NCBI RefSeq assembly: GCF_025961225.1
Contig: NZ_JAOQNG010000006.1
Location: forward strand, 62,001 to 126,000
Reading direction: 5' to 3'
Length of the DNA stretch: 64,000 nt
From: Azospirillum canadense
GTDB taxonomy: Bacteria; Pseudomonadota; Alphaproteobacteria; Azospirillales; Azospirillaceae
Positions 35,282 through 42,562 of the stretch are shown here, piece by piece (the first letter of the stretch is position 1; every line of letters begins with the position of its first letter). The notes below the pieces were generated by a model. That model did not search any database, had not been told where the DNA came from, and worked only from the letters and a program-made list of their open reading frames with translations. Both the position numbers and the translations under genes were made by a program.

Positions 35282-35442
35282 ACCGTGTGTGGGGAACAGC
35301 CATGCTTCACGGTGCCTCACCGGCCATCCCTTTATACCGTCACCTGTGAGGCGGGCCACAGCGGCCCGTTGCCGGCCCGACTAGCGTGGGGTGCATGAAC
35401 CATGCTGGAGCGTCGGGCTCCGGCCGCACAAGGAGGTTTCGC

Positions 35443-35847
35443 ATGCTCTACCGTTCCCTGGGCGCAGCCGTCGCCGTGCTTGCCCTGCTGTCCGCCCCAG
35501 CCATGGCCCAGAACATCCCCAACGGCCTGGTCGGCACCAACGTGACCAATTCCATGAACCTGGCCGCCGGCATCGGCAACACCGCCAAGCAGAAGACCAC
35601 GAGCCTGCAGGCGTCGCCGTTCGGGTCCCTGGTCAACACCAACGTGGCCAACTCCACCAATGTCGCCGCCGGCATCGGCAACACCGCCAAGCAGAAGACC
35701 ACGGGCATCCAGGGCAACGGCGTCCATGTCGGGCTGAACTTCACGGGCCGGGGGCCGCTGGTCAGCACCGACGTGAGCACCGCTGCCAACGTCGCCGCCG
35801 GCCTCGGCAACGTCGCCCAACAGCGGAACCTCGGTGTCCAACGCTAA
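35443..35847 (+). CDS. Secreted protein with three 20-residue Asn/Ala/Gly/Gln repeats (second copy)
   Basis: A 134-residue paralogue of the previous gene. AGGAGG at 35431-35436 fixes the ATG at 35443. The signal peptide ends ALLSAPAMA-QNI, identical to the first copy over that stretch. Repeats lie at residues 38-57, 72-91 and 115-134 (core N-[LV]-A-A-G-[IL]-G-N-x-A-x-Q), and as in the first copy the last repeat ends the protein. The spacers between repeats are unrelated in the two copies, so only the repeats appear to be conserved. Confidence 0.78.
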   Translation: MLYRSLGAAVAVLALLSAPAMAQNIPNGLVGTNVTNSMNLAAGIGNTAKQKTTSLQASPFGSLVNTNVANSTNVAAGIGNTAKQKTTGIQGNGVHVGLNFTGRGPLVSTDVSTAANVAAGLGNVAQQRNLGVQR

Positions 35848-35932
35848 CCTCCCGGCAGATGGCCGACCGGTCCCAAGGCAAGGGGCCGGTCGCCGCGCTA
35901 GTCTTGTTCCTATCCCGAACCAGGAGGCGTCC

Positions 35933-36298
35933 ATGCCCAGGATTGCCGCTCTCCTTCCCGTCGCCGTTGCCGCGCTGCTGTCGTTCGGCGCCCATGCCGA
36001 AAGCCTGAGCTGCCAGACGGTCAACGGGCAAACCATGTGTATGCGCGGCTCAGGGTCGATGAGCTGCCAGACGGTCAACGGCCAGACCATATGCCAGCAA
36101 GGGTCCGGCTCCCTGACCTGCCAGACCGTCAACAAGCGCACCGTCTGCTCGTCCGATCCCAAGGGCGCCCCTGGACCGGAGGCCATGCCCCAACTCCCGC
36201 CCGATCTGAAGGGCAGCCTCGATCAGGACGTCACCGTGGAGCAGGACGGCGGCAAGCTTCGCGTCCGCGCGGGAGGGGTTAACGTGCGCATCGATTGA
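35933..36298 (+). CDS. Secreted protein with three 18-residue Cys-paired repeats
   Basis: The 121-residue product has an AGGAGG site at 35922-35927 and a signal peptide ending AHA-E (23 residues). Three tandem 18-residue units follow at residues 24-77 (nt 36002-36163), consensus S-x-x-C-Q-T-V-N-G-Q-T-x-C-x-x-G-S-G, giving two Cys per unit, six in all. A Pro-rich spacer and a C-terminal strand-like part (QDVTVEQDGGKLRVRAGGVNV) end the protein. No family was recognised. The stop codon lies inside the right-end sequence of a TnpB element, so the native C-terminus may have been altered. Confidence 0.72.
   Translation: MPRIAALLPVAVAALLSFGAHAESLSCQTVNGQTMCMRGSGSMSCQTVNGQTICQQGSGSLTCQTVNKRTVCSSDPKGAPGPEAMPQLPPDLKGSLDQDVTVEQDGGKLRVRAGGVNVRID
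36002..36163 (+). repeat. Three tandem 54-bp coding repeats
   Basis: Each unit encodes 18 residues with the SxxCQTVN core; units 1 and 2 differ at a handful of positions and unit 3 is more diverged (NKRTVC). Confidence 0.85.
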
Positions 36299-36332
36299 CA
36301 TCTTCCCGGCACTGAAGGACCGGGATTCGCAG
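36294..36332 (-). mobile_element. Right end of a TnpB (IS200/IS605-group) element
   Basis: The + strand reads TTGACATC, then a TCCCGG / CCGGGA hairpin, then ATTCGC. This is the complement of the usual TnpB right end (GGAATCC - hairpin - GGATGTCAA) and matches the copy at 38624. It abuts the stop of the Cys-repeat protein gene. Confidence 0.65.
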
Positions 36333-36555
36333 ACGCCGCAGTCCGGGTTCCAGCGTCATCGAGAACGGGCCAACGTGCCGAAGCGCTCCAGGACGGACCG
36401 CCTCTCCACAGGCGGCGATCCGCTGTCCACGGGCCAGTGTGTTGCGGGTGGCGTTGTGGTCGCGGTGCGTGCCGCAATCCGGGCACATCCATGCGCGATC
36501 TGAGCGCATGTCCCGTGGTTCCGCGCGCTGCACGTCTTTGTGGCGGCTCCCGGAG
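36300..36555 (-). pseudogene. tnpB 3'-end remnant
   Basis: The minus strand encodes SDRAWMCPDCGTHRDHNATRNTL and then ALRHVGPFS, which align with the zinc ribbon and C-terminal tail of the intact TnpB in this window (RDWACPDCGAHHDRDHNAARNIL). A frame change upstream separates it from the first CxxC region (TKTCSA, about 36530). Only about 80 codons of the 390 remain. Confidence 0.65.
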
Positions 36556-36564
36556 CCGTGCCCG

Positions 36565-36711
36565 GTGCGCGCCATCCAGGAGTGTCTAACGCAATCCAGC
36601 ATCGGCACCGTCGGCGGACTGGTCTTCTGCAAGATCGAACCGACCGGGAGCCTGGCGGCAAAGCCCCTGCACGCGACCGCAGTGGCCCGGATTATCAAGG
36701 AGTGGGCCGCC
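36565..36711 (+). pseudogene. Tyrosine recombinase fragment
   Basis: The + frame reads AIQECLTQSSI, GGLVFCKIEPTGSLAAKPL and HATAVARIIKEWAA, which resembles the catalytic-domain stretch of phage-type integrases just before the HxLR motif. Sequence beyond EWAA loses the family pattern, so the His-x-x-Arg and Tyr motifs are absent. Confidence 0.5.
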
Positions 36712-36778
36712 GGGCTGTCGTTGAGCGAAATCGGCCCCCAGTCGCCGATTACGTCTGCCCGGAGGTGCTGGACTGGTG

Positions 36779-36961
36779 CGAAGGCCGAGGGGGCCGACGA
36801 CGTGCTCGACCTACCGACCAGCCGCACATTGCCCCACCATGGGACCGCGCTGGAGGCCAGCACCGTCGGGTGTAGTCGGCCCCTTTCATCAGCACGTCGG
36901 GGCGCAACGCCCGGATCAGGGCTTCCAGCGTGTCCTCCGCGAAGATCGCCACTTGGTCCCC
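36779..36961 (-). pseudogene. hldE: hldE C-terminal (heptose-1-P nucleotidyltransferase) fragment
   Basis: The minus strand encodes DQVAIFAEDTLEALIRAL and RPDVLMKGADYT, the conserved segment of the HldE cytidylyl/adenylyltransferase domain. After a frameshift near 36868 the next frame gives GNVRLVGRSSTSS, which corresponds to the family's GG-x-VRLV-x-G-x-STT end. It is a broken remnant of ADP-heptose synthesis and fits with the gmhB-like gene 2 kb away. Confidence 0.6.
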
Positions 36962-37144
36962 CTTGCGCGGATTACGCCAGTGTGCCGAATGCTGCGGGCC
37001 GACTCCTCCTCACCTCCCGAAACTGAGGGGCGAAGCGGTCCGACTGTTATCTGCGGTGCTTGGTGAAGTAGCCCAAGCTTCTAAACGGTCCGTAAATGGC
37101 GCCCGTGGGGCGCGTTTTCACGCCCCCATGAAAGCGAGTGAAGA

Positions 37145-37165
37145 GCAGGGCACCAAGCGCCCTGC
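37145..37165. terminator. Hairpin after the low-GC methyltransferase gene
   Basis: GCAGGGC-ACCAAGC-GCCCTGC is a perfect 7-bp stem 7 nt beyond the stop codon of the minus-strand gene at 37172. The stem can be extended by a few imperfect pairs. No clear T-run is visible. Confidence 0.45.
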
Positions 37166-37171
37166 TTCTCC

Positions 37172-38191
37172 TCACACACGGCGGAACCAAAGGCTGCTGC
37201 CGCCGAACACGCTCCGCCCGGTCCCCGCGAACAAGCGAGCGCACTCCCCCTGAAGTTCGCGATCCACGAACTGGTTGGCGATCTCAATCTGGAAGGAGTT
37301 ATTGAATGCCAGAAACGCCATAATTAAGTACTGCTCGTTCCAGAAGATTTGGTGCCTCTCGACCCATTCTCTAGCGTAATCCCATGGGAAGAAGATATCG
37401 TGCACATGGCACCAGACACCAGTACTCACCTTCGGAAGAATGGTGAAAACCTCGTGATTGACATCCGAGCCGACCTTCGACACATGGCTGGAATCAATAA
37501 ACAAAATATCGTTCGCGGCAAGCGCGGCGAAGATCGTTGGGTCGGCGTCCTGCACCTTGCTTTCAACTAGGCGCACGACGCCGGCCGATCTTTCAACCAG
37601 CTTCAGCAGTTTGGGCATGGGATAGGGCTCAACGCAAACCATCTCCCCGAACCCGTTGCGGGAAAGTGCTTGCGCGGCAAGGAAGGTCGAAAAGCCACTC
37701 CCAATCTCTATAATCCGCGCCGGTTTCAGATGGCGGATCAGGCAATAGTAGAGTACAGCGTCGCCGTAGGAAAACGCTGTGTTGTTCCAGAAGTAGACAG
37801 GCTCGTCGCCATTGTAGTCGGCTGGGAAATCGGCCATCTCGTGGGCGTACGCCGACAGGAGTGCCAGCGTGTCGAGGTGCCGCTCTCGGCTGATCTCAAG
37901 CCCTGGAATGGTGTCGTACCGGCGATCGTAGACGGTCTTGTCGATTTCGTTAATGGACGGAATTGGGCTATAGAAATGTACCGGCAGAAAATGGGCGCCG
38001 AATTTTTCCGCGTCTGAAAAGATGCGTACTCGTGCATCGCCGTTGGCAAACGATACACGCGCAGCGGCAAACAAGAGTTTTTGGCACAAACTGTTTTGTT
38101 CATCGGGCGTCAGAGATGTTTTTGCATGCTCAGCAATTTCTACGTATTGCGCTTCAATGTCTCTGATAAGGTTGCTGATTTTTGAGTCCAT
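37172..38191 (-). CDS. Class I SAM methyltransferase (Methyltransf_24-like), low GC
   Basis: A 339-residue protein with motif I as IIEIGSGFSTFLAAQAL, an acidic residue after the second strand (VCVEPYP) and DILFIDSSHVSKVGSDV plus HVHDIFFPWDY, the pattern of Methyltransf_24 enzymes in glycan clusters. GAAGGGA upstream of the ATG at 38191 fixes the start. The gene is visibly poorer in G+C than its neighbours, with more AT-ending codons, and it lies among element fragments, which suggests recent transfer. Confidence 0.8.
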   Translation of the reverse strand: MDSKISNLIRDIEAQYVEIAEHAKTSLTPDEQNSLCQKLLFAAARVSFANGDARVRIFSDAEKFGAHFLPVHFYSPIPSINEIDKTVYDRRYDTIPGLEISRERHLDTLALLSAYAHEMADFPADYNGDEPVYFWNNTAFSYGDAVLYYCLIRHLKPARIIEIGSGFSTFLAAQALSRNGFGEMVCVEPYPMPKLLKLVERSAGVVRLVESKVQDADPTIFAALAANDILFIDSSHVSKVGSDVNHEVFTILPKVSTGVWCHVHDIFFPWDYAREWVERHQIFWNEQYLIMAFLAFNNSFQIEIANQFVDRELQGECARLFAGTGRSVFGGSSLWFRRV

Positions 38192-38261
38192 AATTATCCC
38201 TTCCGGCCCCTCGCGGCCGCGGCAGTTTAGCCGGCCTGGGCTACTCACTCCATGGGGTTGT

Positions 38262-38620
38262 TCAGCTTGCACACGATTTCATCCTGGTTAGCCCACTGAC
38301 CTGCCTCCTCACCCGCCCACGCGCCTTGGCCGCCCGCAATCCGGCCTTGGTGTGCTCGCGGATCAGCGCGCGCTCCAGCTCCGTCGCGGCGCCCAGCACC
38401 CGCAGGGCAAACTTGCCCTGCGGCGTGGAGGTGTCGATCGGGTCGCGCAACGACTTGAAGTGGGCGCCGACCGCCTCGAGCTCCTCAATCACATTGAGCA
38501 GGTGGAGAGCGAGCCTGCCAGACGATCGATGCGCGCCACCACGAGGATGGCGCCGCGCTTCACCTGGGCAATGGCCTTGGCCAGCTCCGGCCACACCCGG
38601 CTACCGTGTCGCCGCAGAGT
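38262..38620 (-). pseudogene. Serine recombinase (resolvase) fragment, frameshifted
   Basis: One minus frame encodes ELAKAIAQVKRGAILVVARI and DRLA; after a one-base shift near 38505 the next frame continues HLLNVIEELEAVGAHFKSL, DPIDTSTPQGKFALRVLGAA and ELERALIREHTKAGLRAAKA. This is the core of a Tn3-type resolvase. The N-terminal catalytic Ser region is missing and the TnpB element sits at the broken edge. Confidence 0.75.
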
Positions 38621-38624
38621 AGTT

Positions 38625-38780
38625 GACATCCTCCGCCGCCTGAAGGCGGCGGATTCCCGAGCCTCACGGCGCAGGTTCCTGCTTCACCGAGGACTGCCCA
38701 GAATGCCGAAGCACCCCGAGACTGACACCCTCTCGACAGGCGGTCACCGCCAGTCCGGCGGCCAAAATGTTGCGCGCGGC
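38625..38780 (-). ncRNA. Predicted omega RNA (reRNA) of tnpB
   Basis: In TnpB systems the guide RNA covers the tnpB 3' end and the right-end hairpin, and its guide is the flank immediately outside the element. Here the scaffold would end with GGATGTCAA (complement of 38625-38633), and the guide would be the complement of about 38605-38624, which is resolvase sequence. The 5' limit is arbitrary. Confidence 0.45.
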
Positions 38781-39836
38781 GTTGTGGTCGCGGTCGTGGT
38801 GCGCGCCGCAGTCCGGGCACGCCCAGTCGCGATCCGCCAAGGTGAGCGCATGTCCCGTGGTCCCGCACACGCTGCACGTCTTCGTGGACGGGAAGAAGCG
38901 GCCCACCTTGACCAGCGTCCGCCCATACCACGCGGCTTTGTAGGTCAACTGGCGGATTAACTCACCCCATCCCGCATCGGCGATCGACCGGCTGTGCCGC
39001 TTGGCTCTCAGCAGGCCCGTCACCGACAGGTCCTCGACGCAGATCGTTTGGTTGTCACGGATCAGCCGCGTGCTGAGGTGGTGCAGGAAGCTTTGCCGTG
39101 CATGGCGCACGGCGGCATGGGCGCGGGCCACCTTGAGGCGGGCCTTCGCCCGGTTCTTCGAGCCTTTCTGTTTGCGCGCGAGGCGGCGCTGTTCGCGGAC
39201 CAGCCGCTTGTGCCGCTTCGCCAGATGGCGCGGGTTGGCGATCGTCTCCCCGGTGCTGAGGACGGCCAAGTCCGTCAGGCCAAGGTCGATGCCAATCGCG
39301 CCCCCGCCTTCCAACCGCTCGGCAAGGGCGACGACGCGGCAGGCCACGTACCAACGGCCGTCCGCTTCCCGCGTCACAGTGACCGTGCTCGGCTCGCTGG
39401 GCAGCGCGCGCGACCACACCACGATCAGCGGTTCGGTCATTTTCGCCAGCTTCAGTTTTCCGTCCCGGTAGGTGAACGCCGACTTGGTGAATTCGGCGGA
39501 CTGCGGCCCGTCCTTGCGGCGGACCTGCGGGTACCGCGCACGGCGCTGGAAGAAGTTGCGGTAAGCGGTGTCCAAATGGCGCAACGCCTGCTGAAGCGGG
39601 ACGCTGGACACGTCGTTCAGCCAGACGAACTCCGGCAGCCTCTTCAGCGCCGTCAGCATCGCGTTCGTCTGGGGAAAGCCGCACCGTTCTGTGCGCTCCG
39701 TCCACGCCGCCTCCCGCATCGCGCGGGCCCGGTTGTAGACCACGCGCACGCACCCGAACGTCCGGTTCAGCAGATCGGCCTGCTCCGGCGTTGGGTAGAA
39801 GCGAAAGCGGTAGGCGCATTCCACCGGCGTCACCAT
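38664..39836 (-). CDS. tnpB: TnpB RNA-guided nuclease (OrfB)
   Basis: A 390-residue TnpB, full length for the IS1341 type. RuvC-like residues are present: D184 in IGIDLGLTDLAV, E269 in ICVEDLSVTGL and the late Asp in HHDRDHNAARN (348/350). The zinc ribbon is C321-SVC and C340-PDC. The N-terminus has YRFRFYPTPEQ with the typical helix-turn-helix, so the nuclease looks intact. The protein would use an RNA from the element's right end to cut matching DNA beside a short target motif. Confidence 0.92.
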   Translation of the reverse strand: MVTPVECAYRFRFYPTPEQADLLNRTFGCVRVVYNRARAMREAAWTERTERCGFPQTNAMLTALKRLPEFVWLNDVSSVPLQQALRHLDTAYRNFFQRRARYPQVRRKDGPQSAEFTKSAFTYRDGKLKLAKMTEPLIVVWSRALPSEPSTVTVTREADGRWYVACRVVALAERLEGGGAIGIDLGLTDLAVLSTGETIANPRHLAKRHKRLVREQRRLARKQKGSKNRAKARLKVARAHAAVRHARQSFLHHLSTRLIRDNQTICVEDLSVTGLLRAKRHSRSIADAGWGELIRQLTYKAAWYGRTLVKVGRFFPSTKTCSVCGTTGHALTLADRDWACPDCGAHHDRDHNAARNILAAGLAVTACREGVSLGVLRHSGQSSVKQEPAP

Positions 39837-40000
39837 GCCTTGTATGTACTAGGAGTGACCTCCATGTTCAAGTTTTGTTCCGCTGTCGCGGAACCGCATT
39901 TCTTCTGCCGGCTGAAGCCGGCAGTCTCCATGCCGAGGCCCTGATGAGCGGGATGAGCGGGCCTGTCTTCCCGCCCCGGACATCGTCGCGCCGGCACGCC

Positions 40001-40150
40001 CTACCACAGGATCGTTGAAAGACCTGCGGTGTACGCAAGGAAGTCAATCGCCGCAATGGCGAGCAGCAGTATCAGGTCAAAAGCAACCGGAAGCATGGTT
40101 GAGGCCATCTTGTGCTTGTCGCGGAATATTTGCCGGACCATCACGCGCAT
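40001..40150 (-). CDS. Small single-helix membrane protein
   Basis: The 49-residue frame has GGGAGG 10 nt before the ATG at 40150. The product is basic at the N-terminus (MRVMVRQIFRDKHK) with a hydrophobic helix (LPVAFDLILLLAIAAIDFLAY). No family is recognised; an upstream in-frame ATG at 40228 is also possible. Confidence 0.35.
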   Translation of the reverse strand: MRVMVRQIFRDKHKMASTMLPVAFDLILLLAIAAIDFLAYTAGLSTILW

Positions 40151-40332
40151 GTCGACGCAACCTCCCTTCTGGCGCCCCTCGCTCGTCGTGGGGCGGTTCG
40201 GGCCAGTTTGACCATTCTGCGGCATCAAGTTTGTTGGCTAGAGCAGTATTCGTTCAGGTTGATCCGGTCTGCTCATGGGGCTCGGAATGTTGAGGTGTCA
40301 GGTTTGAATGCTCAACCTGATCAGGCCCCGCC

Positions 40333-41187
40333 CTAGCTGAACCAGATCTGGAACATCAGCCGGTCGCGGTCCGTCGGCGGCATCGCCCGGTGATAGCAGG
40401 ACGTGTCCTCCAGGAAGCCGGTGCCGGCCGGCCCTTCGACCACCAGCATCCGCTCCTGGCCGAAGCGGGCGACGACCTCCTCCTCCGGAGCGTTGGCGGA
40501 GCCCAGCAGCATGCGGAGCGACTTGCCGCGGTGCGACCCGCAGACCAGCGCGTGCGCTCCGGCCCCGGCGGTCACGTCCGTCAGGTAGAAGGACGCGGAG
40601 CAGAAGTGGAAGTCGTGCACGTCGAAATGCCAGTCGATGGTCTGGCCCAACCGGCGGCGCTCCTCGTCCGTCGCGTCGGTGACGAAGCTCCAGAACAGCC
40701 GCGGGATGATCTTCGTCGGCGCGTAGCCGAGGAATGCGGCCACCGCGCTCAGCAGCGCCGGGTCGCGGCACACGCGACGGATGATAGCGCAGTCCACTGG
40801 CTCTGGGACCATCGCCAGTACCACGGGAGTGCCGTCGGGCAACCGGCCGTCGCGCACGTCCGACTTCCGGAACAGCCGGTCGTCGCCGCGCGCCTTGACC
40901 GGCGTGGTCTCGGCGAAGTCTAGGATGTCCCGCACCGTGTCGGCGGGAAGGTCGAAGCCGAAGGCGATGGAGTGCCGCCGCAGCGCGGTGACCACCGCCC
41001 CAGGCTTCACCCTCGGGAACAAGGTCTCTGGCCGTATCCCGATCGGGGCCGAGGGCCAGAATGAGCCGTTTCGTTTGGGAACGAGCCGGCGAAGCGCGCT
41101 GTACCCGAGCCGGATGCTTTCAAAGCGCCCAAGCGCATAATGAAGCTCTCCGGCGGCGAAGCGCCGGGCAATGTTGGCGACGTTCAT
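40333..41187 (-). CDS. Phytanoyl-CoA-dioxygenase-like Fe(II)/2-oxoglutarate oxygenase
   Basis: The 284-residue protein has a H187-F-D189 iron motif (WHFDVHDFH), a distal His at 266 (CYHRAMPP) and a basic residue eight to ten positions later (R274/R276) to bind 2-oxoglutarate. This His-x-Asp...His facial triad is that of the phytanoyl-CoA dioxygenase group, which hydroxylates small molecules or lipids. The substrate is unknown. It stands alone on the minus strand. Confidence 0.75.
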   Translation of the reverse strand: MNVANIARRFAAGELHYALGRFESIRLGYSALRRLVPKRNGSFWPSAPIGIRPETLFPRVKPGAVVTALRRHSIAFGFDLPADTVRDILDFAETTPVKARGDDRLFRKSDVRDGRLPDGTPVVLAMVPEPVDCAIIRRVCRDPALLSAVAAFLGYAPTKIIPRLFWSFVTDATDEERRRLGQTIDWHFDVHDFHFCSASFYLTDVTAGAGAHALVCGSHRGKSLRMLLGSANAPEEEVVARFGQERMLVVEGPAGTGFLEDTSCYHRAMPPTDRDRLMFQIWFS

Positions 41188-41425
41188 AGAGGCGCCTCCC
41201 CGTGCGTCCCACGGAATTCAGAAGCTTTTCTTCATTGAATGGATTTTATGAAATGGTGATTTCATTTGGAACAATTCTTCGGGCGCATGATCAACCGGGT
41301 GCAAAACGTCACCTGAGGCAACTCTAAGGGCAACCTCACGGTAGCCTCCATGAGCAGCGATCCCATGTATGGGGCCGGGACACGGCCTTGGAGCGCGAAG
41401 CGGGCCGGTTGCGGCGTAGCTTGCC

Positions 41426-41650
41426 TCAGAAGCCGCCTGCTTCAGCGGGCGGAGTTGTCACCAAACGATAAAACGCTTTGCTCGCAGCCGCATCGTCGCG
41501 GACGCCCGTCAGACAACCGCCCCGCCGCGCCATGGCCTCGCCGACGAGCACGGCTCGTCGGTTGAGCCGCCGATCCCCGAGATCGACCGCCCCGTATTGC
41601 CGCTGCGCCCAGGCCGCCGGATCATTCAGGTCCACCATCGCTGCCTCCAT
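41426..41650 (-). pseudogene. IS4-family transposase N-terminal fragment
   Basis: The frame encodes AAWAQRQYGAVDLGDRRLNR and SKAFYRLVTT, the DNA-binding N-terminal domain of Tn5/IS4-type transposases (W...GDxRLxxR...KAxYRL). It stops after 74 codons, and its last codons are read from the TnpB-type right-end hairpin, so the gene was truncated there. Confidence 0.6.
41427..41460 (+). mobile_element. Right-end remnant of a second TnpB-type element
   Basis: AGAAGCCGCC-TGCTTCA-GCGGGCGG-AGTTGTCA has the order hairpin then GTTGTCA that ends TnpB elements (compare GGATGTCAA at 38625 on the other strand). It is in + orientation and no tnpB remains upstream. Confidence 0.45.
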
Positions 41651-42231
41651 CGCTCCGCTTCAGAGTCGACAGCGTGGACGGCCGATGGTCCCTGGTGATT
41701 GCATCCCCTGCCACGATTCCACGAAACAGCCGGAATCCGGGCAACAGTCAGCCCTGAAGAGCCGAGCTTCCGCGCTTCGCAACGCGGCGTCCCTGCTTCC
41801 GACCGCCAGAGCGGTTCGATCTACAGACCACCCCCGGAAGTCCTCCGGTTTCGAGACCGCGCCTTCGTCGCGCTGACCTCTCGAAGTCCACGCCCCGCGT
41901 CCTGAAGATGGCGCCGTCGCTCACAGCTGGTATTACCAATTATGGGCAAAAAAAATGCCGCGGCCAGACACGAGGTCGGCGCGGCAGCCTAATGCTCTTG
42001 GAGCATTATGATGTTTTTGGTTTCCTCCCCAGACCTCAAGGCCTTTGTTTTGTGGGAGGAAAGTTCCACAGACGGCCAACCGAAGTCAATTGTATTGAGC
42101 GGAGTATAACTTTAAGCCTACGGACCTCTTCCGATGCGCCAGTCCGGTTCATCCCCATCGTTCGGAGCCCGTCCGAGCCCAACCATTCGGGCCAAACGCA
42201 AAAAAACTTGAGCGTGGGGGCAAACAGAGGC

Positions 42232-42260
42232 TTGCATTGCACCGCCCGCCTGAGGTATCT
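42232..42260 (+). promoter_or_regulatory. Promoter of tRNA-Gly
   Basis: TTGCAT at 42232-42237 and GTATCT at 42255-42260 are separated by 17 nt, 24 nt ahead of the tRNA 5' end. Confidence 0.45.
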
Positions 42261-42284
42261 CCCTGCCTCCTTCGTTGGAGCGGC

Positions 42285-42359
42285 GCGGGCGTAGCTCAGG
42301 GGTAGAGCACAACCTTGCCAAGGTTGGGGTCGAGGGTTCGAATCCCTTCGCCCGCTCCA
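42285..42359 (+). tRNA. tRNA-Gly (anticodon GCC)
   Basis: The cloverleaf is complete: acceptor GCGGGCG pairing with CGCCCGC, D-arm GCTC/GAGC, anticodon stem CAACC/GGTTG around TTGCCAA with anticodon GCC, T-arm with GGTTCGAATCC, discriminator T and encoded CCA. It borders the element-rich region. Confidence 0.96.
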
Positions 42360-42562
42360 TTCTCACGAAGCGCACATTCCCCTTTCATGCTTAGCCTTGG
42401 GCATCCTTGGCCCGGCCTCCGGCACCGCCGGTCGCAAGAGCCCCGCAAGACGGCGGAGGCCGTCCGGATTGCTTCTTTCCGGCTCGTCTCTTGTGCGGCG
42501 GGCGTCCTGCGTCTTTTATGGCGTGGACGGGAAGCAACGGACAGCAAGGCCGGAGGGACAGC

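Larger units (their letters stand above)
38624..39930 (-). mobile_element. IS200/IS605-group element carrying tnpB only (IS1341 type)
   Basis: The right end is at 38624-38660: CCGCCGCCT-GA-AGGCGGCGG hairpin (38633-38652) flanked by TTGACATC and GGATTCCC. A left-end hairpin CTGCCGGC-TGAA-GCCGGCAG lies at 39905-39924. There is no tnpA (Y1 transposase), so movement would need one in trans. The left boundary is approximate. Confidence 0.65.
41188..42284. other. Gene-poor stretch with element debris
   Basis: About 1.1 kb between the dioxygenase-like gene and tRNA-Gly. It contains an AT-rich leader (41190-41340), a TnpB-type right-end hairpin (41427-41460), a broken IS4-type frame (41426-41650), a small AATGCTC / GAGCATT hairpin (41991-42007) and the tRNA promoter. 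Other frames here show no protein-like pattern. Confidence 0.6.

Noticed and set aside
41748..41939. 63-codon minus-strand frame beside the IS4 fragment
   Set aside because: It has no similarity to the rest of an IS4 transposase and no start signals.
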